NCBI GenBank assembly: GCA_022340645.1
Contig: JAJDNP010000017.1
Span: 1-39,798, forward strand
DNA length: 39,798 nucleotides
Origin: Gammaproteobacteria bacterium
GTDB taxonomy: Bacteria > Pseudomonadota > Gammaproteobacteria > SZUA-229
Direction: 5' to 3'
Shown here: positions 17,278-26,861 of the stretch, in pieces
Numbering within the stretch: the stretch's first letter is position 1
How the letters are laid out: each line of letters starts with the position of its first letter
Notes under the pieces: generated by a model
Databases searched by the model: none
The model's input: the letters and a program-made list of their open reading frames with translations, nothing else
Told to the model about the DNA's origin: nothing
Translations under genes and position numbers: made by a program

Positions 17278-20259
17278 TTAGCCAAGTTTTGCCATCAATT
17301 CATTCGCTTCCTGTTTTTGCTCATCATTACCATCGGCCAGAACTTCTTCAAGTATGCCTCGTGTGCCTTCACTGTCACCCATATCAAGATAGGCGCGAGC
17401 CAGGTCCAGCTTGGTACTTATTTCATCAACGTCACCCAGGCTGGATAAATCAAAGTCGTCCTCATTTTCCAGGGCATCGTTCACTGCTGTCTTCACATCT
17501 TCCAACTCATCCGGCTCCATCGAAGCAACGTCAATTTCATCTGACAGATCAATTAGAACTTCCTCTTCAGCGGCACTTTCGTCAACCGAAGCTATACCCA
17601 GTTCAGTATCAGCCTGAGCCGGGCTTTCTTGCTTTGCATCTATCTCGCTGACCAGCTCACTTTCCGCTTCTTCATCTAAATCAGCGTCCATTTCAGACAA
17701 ATCGATATCCAGTGAAAGCTCATCTTCTTCTGTCGAGGCAGTTTCATCCATGACGGTGTCATTGAAGTCGAATTCAATCTCATCAGCCTGTTCTGCGGAA
17801 ACATCTAAAGATGCTGTCTCTTCCGCGGTTTCAGGCAGCGCAGCAGACTCGTCTGTAATATCCGTAGTCCCGGTATCATCCAGCTCTGACAGGTCAGGCG
17901 TTTCATCGTCCAGTTCCAGGTCATCAAGATACAGCTCACGGTCGGAACTATCGCCTGAATCTTCAACAAACGACTTTTCAGTTTCAGCCAAAGTCAAATC
18001 ATCATCCATTGATGGTTTCTCTGACGATGGCAATTCTGCTGTGACTGCATCCGCATCGACTTCATCAGCCAGGCTAGCCTGGAACATCGAATTTTCCGGA
18101 CACAGATCCATACCCATCACCACCGCTTTTTTCCATTCTGGCGAATCATCGCTGTCTACATTTTTCTTTATTTCGCCAGCAATTTCGATAAAGGCTTCCG
18201 AGTTTTTACTGGCGTAATGTGTTTCCGCCAGTTTTAACCGGTAATCATTGCGATCAGGATGATCTTTTATGGCCTGTTTCAGTAATTCTTCTGCCTGCTG
18301 ATAAATACCGTATGCAAGGTAAACATCAGCTTCTGCGATAACATCATCACGAGGCTTATCATCATCGGCTACAGCGGAAGTTTCTGGCTGTTCATCATAA
18401 CCCTTCGCCTTACCAGCGGCTATCCCGGACTCATCTTCTGAGATTTCTATGCCGGAAGCAGATACCGATCCGCCCGCCATCGATTCAGCAATTCTCTCTT
18501 CATCTATTGCACCCGTGGATTTCTCTGCCTTATCCGCCAGCACGTCCAGATTTTCGAATGCATTAGAAGTTGCTGATTCTGCCGCCATTTTGCGACGTTT
18601 AATAATTAAACCTGTGAACACGGCAATCAGCAATAAACCGCCGCCTGCCGCCGCAAGGCGTAATGGATCACTCATAATCTGAGCTAATAAATCGGCTGGA
18701 GGAGGATTCTCAGCCTGTGGAGGTGTGACATCGACAGCCGGTGCCGCAGCCTGCTGGGCTTCAGCCATGCTTTCATCAGAGCGGGCTGCATTTTCATCGG
18801 CTAAAAAGAGTTCGTCTAATTCTGTTACCTGACTTGTAGCTTGTTCGGTATCTTCGGGCGCTTCTTCGGTCATACCCGGTTCAGGCATATCCTCTGCATT
18901 TCCTTCCGTTGCTTCAGCTTCATCCATCGAGACCGTACCTTCTTCCATTGAGTCCGTGCCGGCGGCAGGTTCAGCCGACATTTCAGCATCTTCAGGCGGC
19001 AAATTCAGCGACTGAACGCGTGACAGGTCTTCATCTTCAATTGACAGCATGCCTTTCATCTGTTCCACATGCTGCTCAAGCTCATCAACTCTGCGCCGAA
19101 GGGCTTCTTTTTCAACACGCTCGGTTTCAACCTTTTCTCTTGCTAACGCCAGCTCAGCGCGAAGTTCCTGGGTTGTCATATTAGCCGGAACTTTTCCGCT
19201 GTTGGTCGAGGTACCGGTGCCCGCACTGACTATCTCCAGAAAGGCTTTTTGATCTGCCGATTCAGCACCGCCCTGGGATCCGCTTTCTGCAGCGGCATCA
19301 CCGGTTTGCATTGCGGAGACAGGCTGTCCACCTGCCCTGGACTGCTGGTATTGACGCCATAGAGCTGCCTGTTCTCGAACCAGGGCGCGTGCCTCATCGT
19401 CACTGACTGCAGCTATCTGATCATAATCAGGTACGCGTAATATGTAACCTCGTTTCAAACCATTTACATTTTCATCAATAAAAGACTCGGGATTGGCCTT
19501 CAGCAAAGCGATCATCATTTGATACACAGATATGCTCTGGTCTGGCCGCATGGCTGTGGCAAGGCTCCACGCGGTGTCGCCCTTCTTCACCCGGTAACTG
19601 CCAGGCGGCTGATTCATCGTTGTTTGCTGCTGCGCCACCGGTGCCGGGATATAAGTTACTGTCTGTGACGCCCCTGTATCGAATGCCTGCGACTGTGAAA
19701 CAGAACCCTGCCCTTGCGATGGCCTAAAAGAGCCTGTGTCAATTGAAGTTGGCGCGGCGACAGGTACTACATTTGTCGAACCAGCCGCTGCAGGTCTAAA
19801 CTCTGACTCATCAGAGCTTGTTGATACCGGAGTACTATCGGCCTGCTGCGTCATAAATACTGGCGGATCCAGCAAAATCGTGTATTCACGCAATAGATGA
19901 CCATTCGGCCAGTCAACTTCGATCAGAAAATTCAAGAAAGGCTCGCGTATTGGAACGCCTGTCGATACTTTGATATAGGGAGTGCCATTAATGACTTCTG
20001 ACTTGAAGCGTAAATCATTGAGTGAATAGGGGCGATCTAAACCAGCACGTTGAAACTCGTTGCGCGAAGCCAGTTTAACGATGATTGTTTCAGCATCTTC
20101 TGGCGTCGCCGATAGCAGTTCAATTTCGGCGTTTAATTTCTGGTTAAGTACCGAATTAACCTCGATTTCACCCAAACCGAGGGTAAACCCCGTCTGAGGT
20201 GAAAACAACGCGCCCGCAAGCAGGCATGCAAGTAATTTACGAGATGGCGATTTAGACAC
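17278..20259 (-). CDS. fimV: FimV-like polar hub protein (LysM, TPR)
   Basis: A 993-residue inner-membrane protein. The signal peptide (about 1-28) is followed by GLGEIEVNSVLNQKLNAEIE, the FimV N-terminal domain. A LysM peptidoglycan-binding domain lies at about 221-278 (YRVKKGDTAWSLATAM), a coiled coil near 365-410, a transmembrane helix before IIKRRKMAAE, TPR-like segments (ADVYLAYGIYQQAEELLKQA), a long acidic Asp/Glu region, and the FimV C-terminal motif LDLARAYLDMGDSEGTRGIL. FimV organises type IV pili, polar localisation and c-di-GMP/cAMP signalling in Pseudomonas. Start is GTG 20259 with AGGGGA nine bases upstream. The asd-fimV-truA context is conserved. Confidence 0.95.
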   Translation of the reverse strand: MSKSPSRKLLACLLAGALFSPQTGFTLGLGEIEVNSVLNQKLNAEIELLSATPEDAETIIVKLASRNEFQRAGLDRPYSLNDLRFKSEVINGTPYIKVSTGVPIREPFLNFLIEVDWPNGHLLREYTILLDPPVFMTQQADSTPVSTSSDESEFRPAAAGSTNVVPVAAPTSIDTGSFRPSQGQGSVSQSQAFDTGASQTVTYIPAPVAQQQTTMNQPPGSYRVKKGDTAWSLATAMRPDQSISVYQMMIALLKANPESFIDENVNGLKRGYILRVPDYDQIAAVSDDEARALVREQAALWRQYQQSRAGGQPVSAMQTGDAAAESGSQGGAESADQKAFLEIVSAGTGTSTNSGKVPANMTTQELRAELALAREKVETERVEKEALRRRVDELEQHVEQMKGMLSIEDEDLSRVQSLNLPPEDAEMSAEPAAGTDSMEEGTVSMDEAEATEGNAEDMPEPGMTEEAPEDTEQATSQVTELDELFLADENAARSDESMAEAQQAAAPAVDVTPPQAENPPPADLLAQIMSDPLRLAAAGGGLLLIAVFTGLIIKRRKMAAESATSNAFENLDVLADKAEKSTGAIDEERIAESMAGGSVSASGIEISEDESGIAAGKAKGYDEQPETSAVADDDKPRDDVIAEADVYLAYGIYQQAEELLKQAIKDHPDRNDYRLKLAETHYASKNSEAFIEIAGEIKKNVDSDDSPEWKKAVVMGMDLCPENSMFQASLADEVDADAVTAELPSSEKPSMDDDLTLAETEKSFVEDSGDSSDRELYLDDLELDDETPDLSELDDTGTTDITDESAALPETAEETASLDVSAEQADEIEFDFNDTVMDETASTEEDELSLDIDLSEMDADLDEEAESELVSEIDAKQESPAQADTELGIASVDESAAEEEVLIDLSDEIDVASMEPDELEDVKTAVNDALENEDDFDLSSLGDVDEISTKLDLARAYLDMGDSEGTRGILEEVLADGNDEQKQEANELMAKLG

Positions 20260-20400
20260 TGGTAAGTCCCCTATTTATCCTGTTTTTCCCCTGTCAACAT
20301 GTTTTAATCAGGCACGTAGAAAACAGGTATTAACCATAATTTATTTTAATTTTAGGCTATGAAAGCCAATTTATTATCAAATATTCTTTATAAATATAGA

Positions 20401-21423
20401 TTATAAATATTCTTTTATCAAAATCTCAGCAATTTGCACGCTATTTAACGCGGCTCCTTTGCGCACATTGTCAGACACAATCCACATATCCAGCCCTCTT
20501 TCATGAGAAATATCTTCTCGTATACGGCCAACATAAGAGGCATCATGATTCGCCCCCTCGGTTACGGCGGTTGGGTAGCCGCCATCTTTGCGCTCATCAA
20601 GCACCTGAACGCCTTCGGCTTTTGATAATAAATCTCTTGCCTTCTCGGCCGTAATTTTTTCCCGGGTTTCGATATGGACGGCTTCTGAATGCCCATAAAA
20701 AACAGGGACACGAACGGCAGTAGGATTCACCATGATAGAATCATCTTCAAAAATTTTACGCGTTTCCCACACCATTTTCATTTCTTCTTTGGTGTAGCCA
20801 TTCTCCAGGAAAACATCGATCTGCGGCAATACGTTAAAAGCAATCTGCTTTGGGTAAACTTCGCATTCGATCGGTTTTCCATTAAGCAATTTCGCAGTCT
20901 GGGTAGCCAGTTCCTCAATCGCCTCCTTGCCGGTACCGGATACCGCCTGGTAAGTCGCCACGTTGATACGTTCGATGCCGACGGCATCATAAATGGGTTT
21001 CAACGCAACCAGCATTTGAATCGTGGAGCAGTTAGGGTTCGCTATGATGCCGCGATTTTTGTAATCTGCGATCGCATGCGGATTCACCTCGGGCACCACC
21101 AGTGGAATATCATCATCATAACGAAAATACGATGTATTATCTATGACAGTACAGCCTGCAGCAGCGGCTTTTGGTGCATAAACCTCGGAAATAGAGGCGC
21201 CTGCTGAAAACAGGCCGATTTGAGTCTTCGAAAAATCAAACTCCGCCAGATCCTCAACCACCAGTGTTTTATTGCCGAACTCAACCCGTTTGCCAACTGA
21301 ACGGCTGCTTGCCAATGCGTAAACCTTACCCACGGGAAATTTGCGCTGCGCCAGGATAGACAGCATGGTTTCACCAACCGCACCGGTAGCGCCAACAACC
21401 GCAACATCATATGTCTTGCTCAT
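20401..21423 (-). CDS. asd: Aspartate-semialdehyde dehydrogenase
   Basis: A 340-residue enzyme reducing aspartyl phosphate to aspartate semialdehyde, the branch point to Lys/DAP, Met and Thr. MSKTYDVAVVGATGAVGETM holds the NADP-binding GxxGxxG. The catalytic Cys is C132 in ANPNCSTIQM, and the acceptor region is VPVFYGHSEAVHIE. I prefer ATG 21423 (GAAG upstream) over the GTG at 21435. It lies between leuB and fimV as in Pseudomonas. The downstream 140 bases to fimV are AT-rich, with no confident promoter found. Confidence 0.96.
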   Translation of the reverse strand: MSKTYDVAVVGATGAVGETMLSILAQRKFPVGKVYALASSRSVGKRVEFGNKTLVVEDLAEFDFSKTQIGLFSAGASISEVYAPKAAAAGCTVIDNTSYFRYDDDIPLVVPEVNPHAIADYKNRGIIANPNCSTIQMLVALKPIYDAVGIERINVATYQAVSGTGKEAIEELATQTAKLLNGKPIECEVYPKQIAFNVLPQIDVFLENGYTKEEMKMVWETRKIFEDDSIMVNPTAVRVPVFYGHSEAVHIETREKITAEKARDLLSKAEGVQVLDERKDGGYPTAVTEGANHDASYVGRIREDISHERGLDMWIVSDNVRKGAALNSVQIAEILIKEYL

Positions 21424-21460
21424 AACATTCTTCACAAAATAATATTAAAAATTATATTAT

Positions 21461-21537
21461 CCGCAAATGAACGCAAATGAACGCAAATAAAACTTTTATA
21501 GATTGTAATATTTGCGTTCATTTGCGTTCATTTACGG
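21461..21537. repeat. C-type hairpin element between leuB and asd
   Basis: Two 29-base arms, 21461-21489 (CCGCAAATGAACGCAAATGA...) and 21509-21537, pair with one mismatch around a 19-base loop. The arm itself is a tandem AACGCAAATG repeat. This is the minimal form of the C family, with no cargo between the arms. Confidence 0.9.
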
Positions 21538-21553
21538 CAAGTTAATCTCTTAA

Positions 21554-22627
21554 CTACAGTTCAGCCAGAACTGCTTCGCCCATTTCTTCGGTGCCGACCT
21601 GTTTACAGCCTGCCGCCATAATATCCGCTGTACGCAGGCCTTTATCAAGCACCCGGCCCACAGCCGATTCAATTTCATCTGCCAGCTCGGCATGATCCAG
21701 GCTGTAACGCAACATCATGGCGACCGATAAAATGGTTGCCAGAGGATTCGCAATGCCTTTGCCAGCAATATCAGGTGCGGAACCGTGAATCGGTTCATAC
21801 ATCCCCCGGGAGTTTGCGTCCAGTGAAGCAGAGGGCAGCATACCGATAGAACCCGTCAGCATTGCGGCGGCATCGGATAATATATCACCAAACATATTCT
21901 TGGTAACTATCACGTCAAACTGTTTCGGCCACTTAACCAGTTGCATGGCAGCATTGTCTACATACATGTGGCTCAGTTCTACCTCGGGGTAATCGCCGGC
22001 AGTTTTTGTCACCACCTCGCGCCACAGCTCCGATACCTCCAGAACATTGGCTTTATCCACCGAGCACAAACGTTTGTTGCGCTTCATTGCAATTTCAAAA
22101 GCAATGCGGCTAATACGATCGATTTCGCTTTCTTTATAAACCATGGTGTTAAAACCTTTGCGTTCGCCATTAGCATCTGTTTCGATACCGCGCGGTTCAC
22201 CAAAATAAATACCACCCGTTAATTCGCGAACAATCATAATATCAAGGCCGGCAACTACTTCTGCTTTTAATGAAGAGGCTTCGGCCAGTTGCGGGTATAA
22301 AATGGCGGGACGTAAATTGGCAAACAACTCCAGCTCGGAGCGCAGCGCTAGCAGGCCGCGTTCAGGACGCAGCTCACGCGGCAGCCTGTCATATTGAACA
22401 CCGCCGATAGCGCCGAATAAAATCGCATCGCAAGACTTTGCCAGTGCCAGCGTTTCATCAGGCAAAGGCTTGCCTGCCGCGTCATAACCGGCACCGCCCA
22501 CAGGCGCCTCCGTCATTTCAATATCAAGACGGCCGCTGTTTTTGAAATGGTTCAAAATCTTGACCGCTTCTGCAACAATCTCAACACCAATGCCATCACC
22601 CGGCATCACGGCAATTTTCAAACTCAT
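21554..22627 (-). CDS. leuB: 3-isopropylmalate dehydrogenase
   Basis: A 357-residue NAD-dependent decarboxylating dehydrogenase of leucine synthesis. [20 protein letters not shown] is the conserved N-terminus. Substrate-binding [15 protein letters not shown] distinguishes it from isocitrate dehydrogenase, and the metal/nicotinamide region is [26 protein letters not shown] lies six bases before ATG 22627. It is separated from leuD by a 358-base repeat-filled gap, unusual for a leuCDB cluster. Confidence 0.97.
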   Translation of the reverse strand: MSLKIAVMPGDGIGVEIVAEAVKILNHFKNSGRLDIEMTEAPVGGAGYDAAGKPLPDETLALAKSCDAILFGAIGGVQYDRLPRELRPERGLLALRSELELFANLRPAILYPQLAEASSLKAEVVAGLDIMIVRELTGGIYFGEPRGIETDANGERKGFNTMVYKESEIDRISRIAFEIAMKRNKRLCSVDKANVLEVSELWREVVTKTAGDYPEVELSHMYVDNAAMQLVKWPKQFDVIVTKNMFGDILSDAAAMLTGSIGMLPSASLDANSRGMYEPIHGSAPDIAGKGIANPLATILSVAMMLRYSLDHAELADEIESAVGRVLDKGLRTADIMAAGCKQVGTEEMGEAVLAEL

Positions 22628-22721
22628 GTATCTCTCTAAATAATAAAACCCGTAAAACCGGGCCCAAAAAAATGGATATCTATTATACGCTATCTATAAG
22701 ATCAAAACCTTTTTTCACTAT

Positions 22722-22973
22722 AGAGACACAGAGAAAAACTGTTTTCCGCAAATGAACGCGAATAAACGCAAATATGGTTTTAATTTTTCTCTGTCATTCT
22801 GATCGAAAGTGAAAAATCTTAAGAATATCGCATGACAGTATTGATTTGCATGATCCTTCTCTAACGCTCAGGATGACAAATGATAAAAGTCTTTACTTTT
22901 TACATTCGTATGAATTTGCGTTTATTCCCGCTCATTTGCGGAAGAATAAAATAAAGTTTTTCTCTGTGTCTCT
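22722..22973. repeat. Three-layer nested inverted-repeat element C3/D2 in the leuD-leuB gap
   Basis: Outer arms AGAGACACAGAGAAAAACT (22722-22740 and 22955-22973) pair perfectly over 19 bases. Middle arms CCGCAAATGAACGCGAATAA... (22746-22773 and 22914-22941) pair at 26 of 28. The inner unit (about 22789-22880) starts CTCTGTCATTCTGATCGAAA and ends GCTCAGGATGACAAA, an imperfect inverted repeat homologous to 3931-4018. The inner unit is in the opposite orientation relative to the C1 copy. It fills the leuD-leuB gap. Confidence 0.9.
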
Positions 22974-22985
22974 GTGGTTAAATCT

Positions 22986-23630
22986 TTATGCTTTTTGAAA
23001 CAGCCAGGGCGCGCTTTGTTTTCTTTTATCTTCATAAGCTTTGATTTCATCTGCGTACTGCAAGGTCAGGCCGATATCATCCAGCCCGTGCAACATGCAA
23101 TGTTTACGAAACTCGTCAATTTCAAATGAGGCAATGATTTCACCTTCACAGCTGACTGTTTGTGCTTCAAGATCGATCGAAAGCTGCAGTCCGGGATTTG
23201 CGGCTGTCCGTTTAAACAGGGCATCAACAATGTCTGCATCCAGGATAATAGGCAACAGGCCATTTTTAAAACTGTTGTTGTAAAAAATATCTGCAAAACT
23301 CGGTGCAATCACCGCACGAAAACCAAAATCATCCAGCGCCCATACCGCGTGCTCACGCGATGAACCACAGCCAAAATTTTCTCGTGCGAGCAAAATTGTT
23401 GCCTGGTCATACGGTGACTGGTTCAAAATAAAATCAGCATTCAGCCTGCGGCCGGCATTGTCTATTTCCGGGCCGCCAGCATCAAGATAACGCCAGTCAT
23501 CAAAAGCATTGGGACCAAATCCTGAACGCTTGATTGATTTTAAAAACTGTTTTGGAATAATCGCATCGGTGTCGACATTTGGCCGATCCAGCGGTGCCGC
23601 GATTCCCGTATGTCTGGTAAATGCCTGCAT
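22986..23630 (-). CDS. leuD: 3-isopropylmalate dehydratase small subunit
   Basis: A 214-residue swivel-domain subunit that with LeuC isomerises 2- to 3-isopropylmalate. [20 protein letters not shown] leads to [19 protein letters not shown] and [15 protein letters not shown], the aconitase-family small-subunit hallmark. The length is normal for the bacterial LeuD type. It is 50 bases downstream of leuC. Its stop codon lies just outside the composite repeat that follows. Confidence 0.97.
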   Translation of the reverse strand: MQAFTRHTGIAAPLDRPNVDTDAIIPKQFLKSIKRSGFGPNAFDDWRYLDAGGPEIDNAGRRLNADFILNQSPYDQATILLARENFGCGSSREHAVWALDDFGFRAVIAPSFADIFYNNSFKNGLLPIILDADIVDALFKRTAANPGLQLSIDLEAQTVSCEGEIIASFEIDEFRKHCMLHGLDDIGLTLQYADEIKAYEDKRKQSAPWLFQKA

Positions 23631-23680
23631 TATTCAGTAGCCTCTTTAATTGTCTTATCAGCGTCGTTAATGCACTTGCA

Positions 23681-25081
23681 TCAAACTATATTTACAAAAT
23701 GCCCATTCACTGCAGCAGCTGCGGCCATGGCCGGACTGACCAGGTGCGTGCGACCGCCCTGCCCCTGCCTGCCTTCAAAATTACGATTTGAAGTGGATGC
23801 GCAACGCTCTCCCGGCTCAAGACGATCGGCATTCATTGCCAGACACATTGAGCAGCCAGGTTCACGCCATTCAAATCCGGCCTCGATAAAAATTTTATCC
23901 AGTCCTTCTTTCTCGGCCTGTTTTTTCACCAGCCCCGACCCCGGTACCACCATGGCAAGTTTAACATTGCCAGCCACTTTCCGGCCCCTGGCGACGCGCG
24001 CCGCTTCTCGCAAATCTTCTATACGCGAATTCGTACACGAGCCGATAAACACCTTGTCAATAGCAATATCAGTGATTGCTGTGCCGGCTTCCAGTCCCAT
24101 GTAGGCCAAAGCCTTGCGCATACCATCGGCTTTAACCCTGTCGCTGATATCATCCGGGTTGGGCACAACCGAATCAACGGCAACTACCATTTCAGGCGAT
24201 GTCCCCCAGGTTACCTGCGGTTTGATGTCTGCTGCATTCAGCCGCACCACCTTGTCGAAATGTGCGCCCTCGTCACTGTGCAACGTGGACCAGTAAGCTT
24301 CTGCTTTTTCCAGCATTGCACCTTCGGGTGAATAGGAACGCCCCTTTACATATTCTATCGTGATTTGATCAACCGCTACCATGCCCGCACGTGCGCCTGC
24401 TTCAATGGCCATATTGCATACCGTCATGCGCCCTTCCATTGACAAAGCACTAATCGCGTCGCCGGCAAACTCAATGGCATAACCGGTACCGCCTGCCGTG
24501 CCGATTTTACCAATGATGGCCAGAACGATGTCTTTTGCGGTGACACCTGGCTGAACCTGCCCGTCAACCGAAACCAGCATGTTGCGGCTTTTCTTCTGCA
24601 CCAGGCATTGCGTTGCCAGCACGTGTTCAACTTCCGAGGTGCCGATACCAAACGCCAGCGCACCAAACGCGCCATGCGTGGAAGTATGCGAATCACCGCA
24701 CACCACCGTCATCCCCGGCAAGGTTGCCCCCTGTTCCGGGCCGATCACGTGAACGATGCCCTGGCGCACATCAGACATGTCGAACTCGGTTAAACCAAAC
24801 GCTTTGCAGTTACTGTCCAGCGTTTGCACCTGTAATTTCGCAACCGGATCCTGGATACCCAGACTTCTGTCCGTGGTTGGCACATTATGATCTGGCACCG
24901 CCAGAATTGAATCGCTTCGCCATGGTTTCCGGCCTGCGATACGCAAACCTTCAAACGCCTGCGGAGAGGTCACCTCGTGTACCAGATGACGGTCGATATA
25001 CAATAACGCGGTACCATCTTTCTCTGAACGTACCACGTGATCGTTCCACAATTTATCGTACAGTGTTTTTGCCTTGTTCAT
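23681..25081 (-). CDS. leuC: 3-isopropylmalate dehydratase large subunit
   Basis: A 466-residue aconitase-family subunit holding the 4Fe-4S cluster. Cluster cysteines are in [13 protein letters not shown] and [12 protein letters not shown]; other signatures are [20 protein letters not shown] and [14 protein letters not shown] 25081 ([17 protein letters not shown]) is the family start. The open frame to 25189 is an artefact of hairpin element B1, which begins about 30 bases upstream, so leuC mRNA probably carries this hairpin in its leader. leuA is not in the window. A LysR gene is divergent, as in Pseudomonas. Confidence 0.97.
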   Translation of the reverse strand: MNKAKTLYDKLWNDHVVRSEKDGTALLYIDRHLVHEVTSPQAFEGLRIAGRKPWRSDSILAVPDHNVPTTDRSLGIQDPVAKLQVQTLDSNCKAFGLTEFDMSDVRQGIVHVIGPEQGATLPGMTVVCGDSHTSTHGAFGALAFGIGTSEVEHVLATQCLVQKKSRNMLVSVDGQVQPGVTAKDIVLAIIGKIGTAGGTGYAIEFAGDAISALSMEGRMTVCNMAIEAGARAGMVAVDQITIEYVKGRSYSPEGAMLEKAEAYWSTLHSDEGAHFDKVVRLNAADIKPQVTWGTSPEMVVAVDSVVPNPDDISDRVKADGMRKALAYMGLEAGTAITDIAIDKVFIGSCTNSRIEDLREAARVARGRKVAGNVKLAMVVPGSGLVKKQAEKEGLDKIFIEAGFEWREPGCSMCLAMNADRLEPGERCASTSNRNFEGRQGQGGRTHLVSPAMAAAAAVNGHFVNIV

Positions 25082-25112
25082 CTCGATACTCTTAATATTC
25101 CTGTAACCCCGA

Positions 25113-25212
25113 ATAGCCAGTATGGCCGTTTGTGAGACGCCGTGAACACTTCCCTGTGGGCTTGACGATCGCATCCCTGCGATCGTCACTCACAAACGGT
25201 CATACTGGCTAT
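25113..25212 (-). repeat. Family B hairpin element B1 in the leuC leader
   Basis: Arms at 25113-25136 and 25189-25212 (ATAGCCAGTATG...) pair at 23 of 24 positions; the exception is a G-T pair. The core reads CGCCGTGAACACTTCCCTGT-GGGCTTGAC and ends in a nested 10-bp hairpin with a TCCC loop (25164-25187, GACGATCGCA/TGCGATCGTC). It lies 30 bases upstream of the leuC start codon. Confidence 0.88.
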
Positions 25213-25252
25213 CCTTAGATCTGTTTAGTGGTTATTCCAATGACGTAACAGT

Positions 25253-25354
25253 CATGGAATGGGTGTGTCGGGCAAACCATCACCCGCATGGATGCGGGTG
25301 TTGAGCCACCATGGATGGTTTCACGGCGCGTTTGCACGATACATCCAATCCATG
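25253..25354 (-). repeat. Family B hairpin element B2
   Basis: The arms 25253-25277 and 25330-25354 are an imperfect pair (about 21 of 25: CATGGAaTGGgTGT...GCAAAC). The core, read on the minus strand, shares CGCCGTGAA-n-C-n-TCCATG-n-TGGCTC with B1. The nested hairpin is CACCCGCA-TGGA-TGCGGGTG at 25281-25300. It is opposite in orientation to B1 and lies in the leuC-LysR spacer. Confidence 0.82.
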
Positions 25355-25520
25355 TCACAACCTCAGTAAATAGTGCTGAATGCAATTATGCATATCTAAT
25401 CTGACAAGAAAGTTACATCTATGCGTAACAGCACTGGCTAAAAATACTGATAACGCAAGATTAGCCACTTATTTTATATAAAACAATTTCATATTTCTTA
25501 TATAATTAATTACTTTTTGT

Positions 25521-25540
25521 TATATGCTGTCATACATATA
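25521..25540. promoter_or_regulatory. Palindromic operator candidate in the LysR-leuC spacer
   Basis: TATATG-n8-CATATA is a perfect 6-bp inverted repeat and contains the T-n11-A pattern that LysR proteins favour. It lies about 100 bases before the LysR start, in the shared control region with leuC. The surrounding 25380-25520 is AT-rich and should contain the leuC promoter, though I could not choose a -35/-10 pair. Confidence 0.4.
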
Positions 25541-25548
25541 GTTACAAT

Positions 25549-25624
25549 GTCATTGTTAGGCATGAAGCAGTTCCGGGAGGCAGAGTACGTATTGAGAGAT
25601 TGCCACGCTATCGTTCGCAATGAC
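25549..25624. repeat. TGTCATTG/CAATGAC inverted-repeat element in the LysR leader
   Basis: GTCATTG (25550-25556) pairs with CAATGAC (25618-25624), enclosing GAGATTGCCACGC and ATCGTTCG. This resembles the widespread TGTCATTGCGAG...CAATCTC intergenic repeats (recalled). It ends 14 bases before the LysR start codon, so it is likely transcribed as its leader. Confidence 0.6.
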
Positions 25625-25638
25625 GAGAAGTACAAACT

Positions 25639-26511
25639 ATGGACATACAGAACATACGTGCATTTATAATGGTGGCGGAAACCGGCTCGTTTTCCCGGGC
25701 CGCGGAAAAACTGTTTATTACGCAACCAGCCATAAGCAAGCGCATAGCCAGCCTCGAATTTAATCTCGACTGCAAGTTGTTTGACCGCCTGGGGAAAAAC
25801 ATCCTGTTAACCCAGGCTGGTGAGGCATTGATACCTGGCTATCGGCGCATACTGGCCGAGATTGACGAGAGCGAACGCATTATCAGCACCTTGAGAACTG
25901 AAGTCAGGGGGCATCTCAAATTCGGCACCAGCCATCATATCGGCCTGCACCGCCTGCCACCCGTACTGCGACGATATACCGAGTTATATCCCGCTGTTGA
26001 ACTGGATATCCAGTTTATGGATTCTGAGCAGGCAGCTGACTTCATATTAAAAGGCAGCATTGAACTGGCGCTGATTACCCTGCCCGATAGCATCGAACAG
26101 CCATTGACTACGATTTCAGTGTGGACTGACCCGATGCAATGCGTGGTTGCCAAAGACCATGTTCTGGCGAGACAAAAAACTGTAACAGGAAAACAGCTAA
26201 ATGATCACGGCGTATTATTACAGTCACACAATACCCATACACGCGACATAATTGACAAGGCCTTAAAACTGGCGCCGGGCAATAAGGTCATCATGGAATC
26301 GAATTATCTTGAAACCATCAAGGCCATGATCCAGAACAATTTGGGCTGGGGCGTACTGCCTGAGTCAATGATTGATGATTCGTTACAGATATTAAAAATA
26401 AAAGGTGTAAAGATGGAAAGACAACTTGGGATTTTATTGCATGGAGCAAGGACCTTGTCCAGCGCCGCCAACGCACTGATTGAAACACTAAAGCAATCGG
26501 TCACGTCGTAA
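25639..26511 (+). CDS. LysR-family transcriptional regulator
   Basis: A 290-residue protein. The N-terminal winged helix (1-60; MDIQNIRAFIMVAETGSFSR, AAEKLFITQPAISKRIASLE) is followed by a linker helix and a periplasmic-binding-like effector domain (about 90-290) beginning GHLKFGTSHHIGLHRLPPVL. It is divergent from leuC, as is the LysR gene next to leuC in Pseudomonas, so control of leucine synthesis is the natural inference. The ligand is not predictable from sequence. The start codon follows GACGAGAAG, a weak ribosome-binding site. Confidence 0.9.
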   Translation: MDIQNIRAFIMVAETGSFSRAAEKLFITQPAISKRIASLEFNLDCKLFDRLGKNILLTQAGEALIPGYRRILAEIDESERIISTLRTEVRGHLKFGTSHHIGLHRLPPVLRRYTELYPAVELDIQFMDSEQAADFILKGSIELALITLPDSIEQPLTTISVWTDPMQCVVAKDHVLARQKTVTGKQLNDHGVLLQSHNTHTRDIIDKALKLAPGNKVIMESNYLETIKAMIQNNLGWGVLPESMIDDSLQILKIKGVKMERQLGILLHGARTLSSAANALIETLKQSVTS

Positions 26512-26596
26512 GATAAAACCTGGGGGTACCGTGCTGGAATTATGGAGGCCGTGATAAAGCTTTGCTGCTCACGACATTTAGCATATACTTGCTTCT

Positions 26597-26615
26597 GTAT
26601 TACCGAGGTATTACC
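26597..26615 (+). promoter_or_regulatory. Direct repeat overlapping the antitoxin ribosome-binding site
   Basis: GTATTACC occurs twice (26597-26604 and 26608-26615) around GAG. The second copy ends directly before the antitoxin ATG, and GAGG (26605-26608) is the ribosome-binding site. Tandem half-sites are typical operators for ribbon-helix-helix antitoxins, so autoregulation here is plausible. Confidence 0.4.
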
Positions 26616-26861
26616 ATGAAAACAATTACCGTTAAAGCCGACAGTGAGTTCGACGCGATTCTGGATCAGCTGGCATCGCGACTGCACACCACCCGTAGCG
26701 ATGTTATTCGAAGTGCTGTAAAAAAATATCTGGAGCATCTTGATCGAGAGGCGCTTCGACATAAAATTCGTGCGGCATCACTCAAGACAAGAGACCAGGC
26801 GATTCAGGCTGCTGAGGATTTTGCAGCAAGCAGCAATGATGGTATGGATAATGGCCTTTAA
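26616..26861 (+). CDS. Ribbon-helix-helix antitoxin
   Basis: An 81-residue protein, MKTITVKADSEFDAILDQLA followed by SRLHTTRSDVIRSAVKKYLE. The beta strand plus two helices are the CopG/ParD-type ribbon-helix-helix DNA-binding fold; the charged C-terminal half (DREALRHKIRAASLKTRDQA...) should wrap the toxin. ATG 26616 has GAGG eight bases upstream; the upstream codons to 26562 look non-coding. It overlaps the MazF-like toxin gene by 11 bases, a standard antitoxin-first coupled arrangement. Confidence 0.85.
   Translation: MKTITVKADSEFDAILDQLASRLHTTRSDVIRSAVKKYLEHLDREALRHKIRAASLKTRDQAIQAAEDFAASSNDGMDNGL

Noticed and set aside
25082-25189. 36-residue N-terminal extension of LeuC
   Set aside because: It is encoded by hairpin element B1; homologues start at the [10 protein letters not shown] position.
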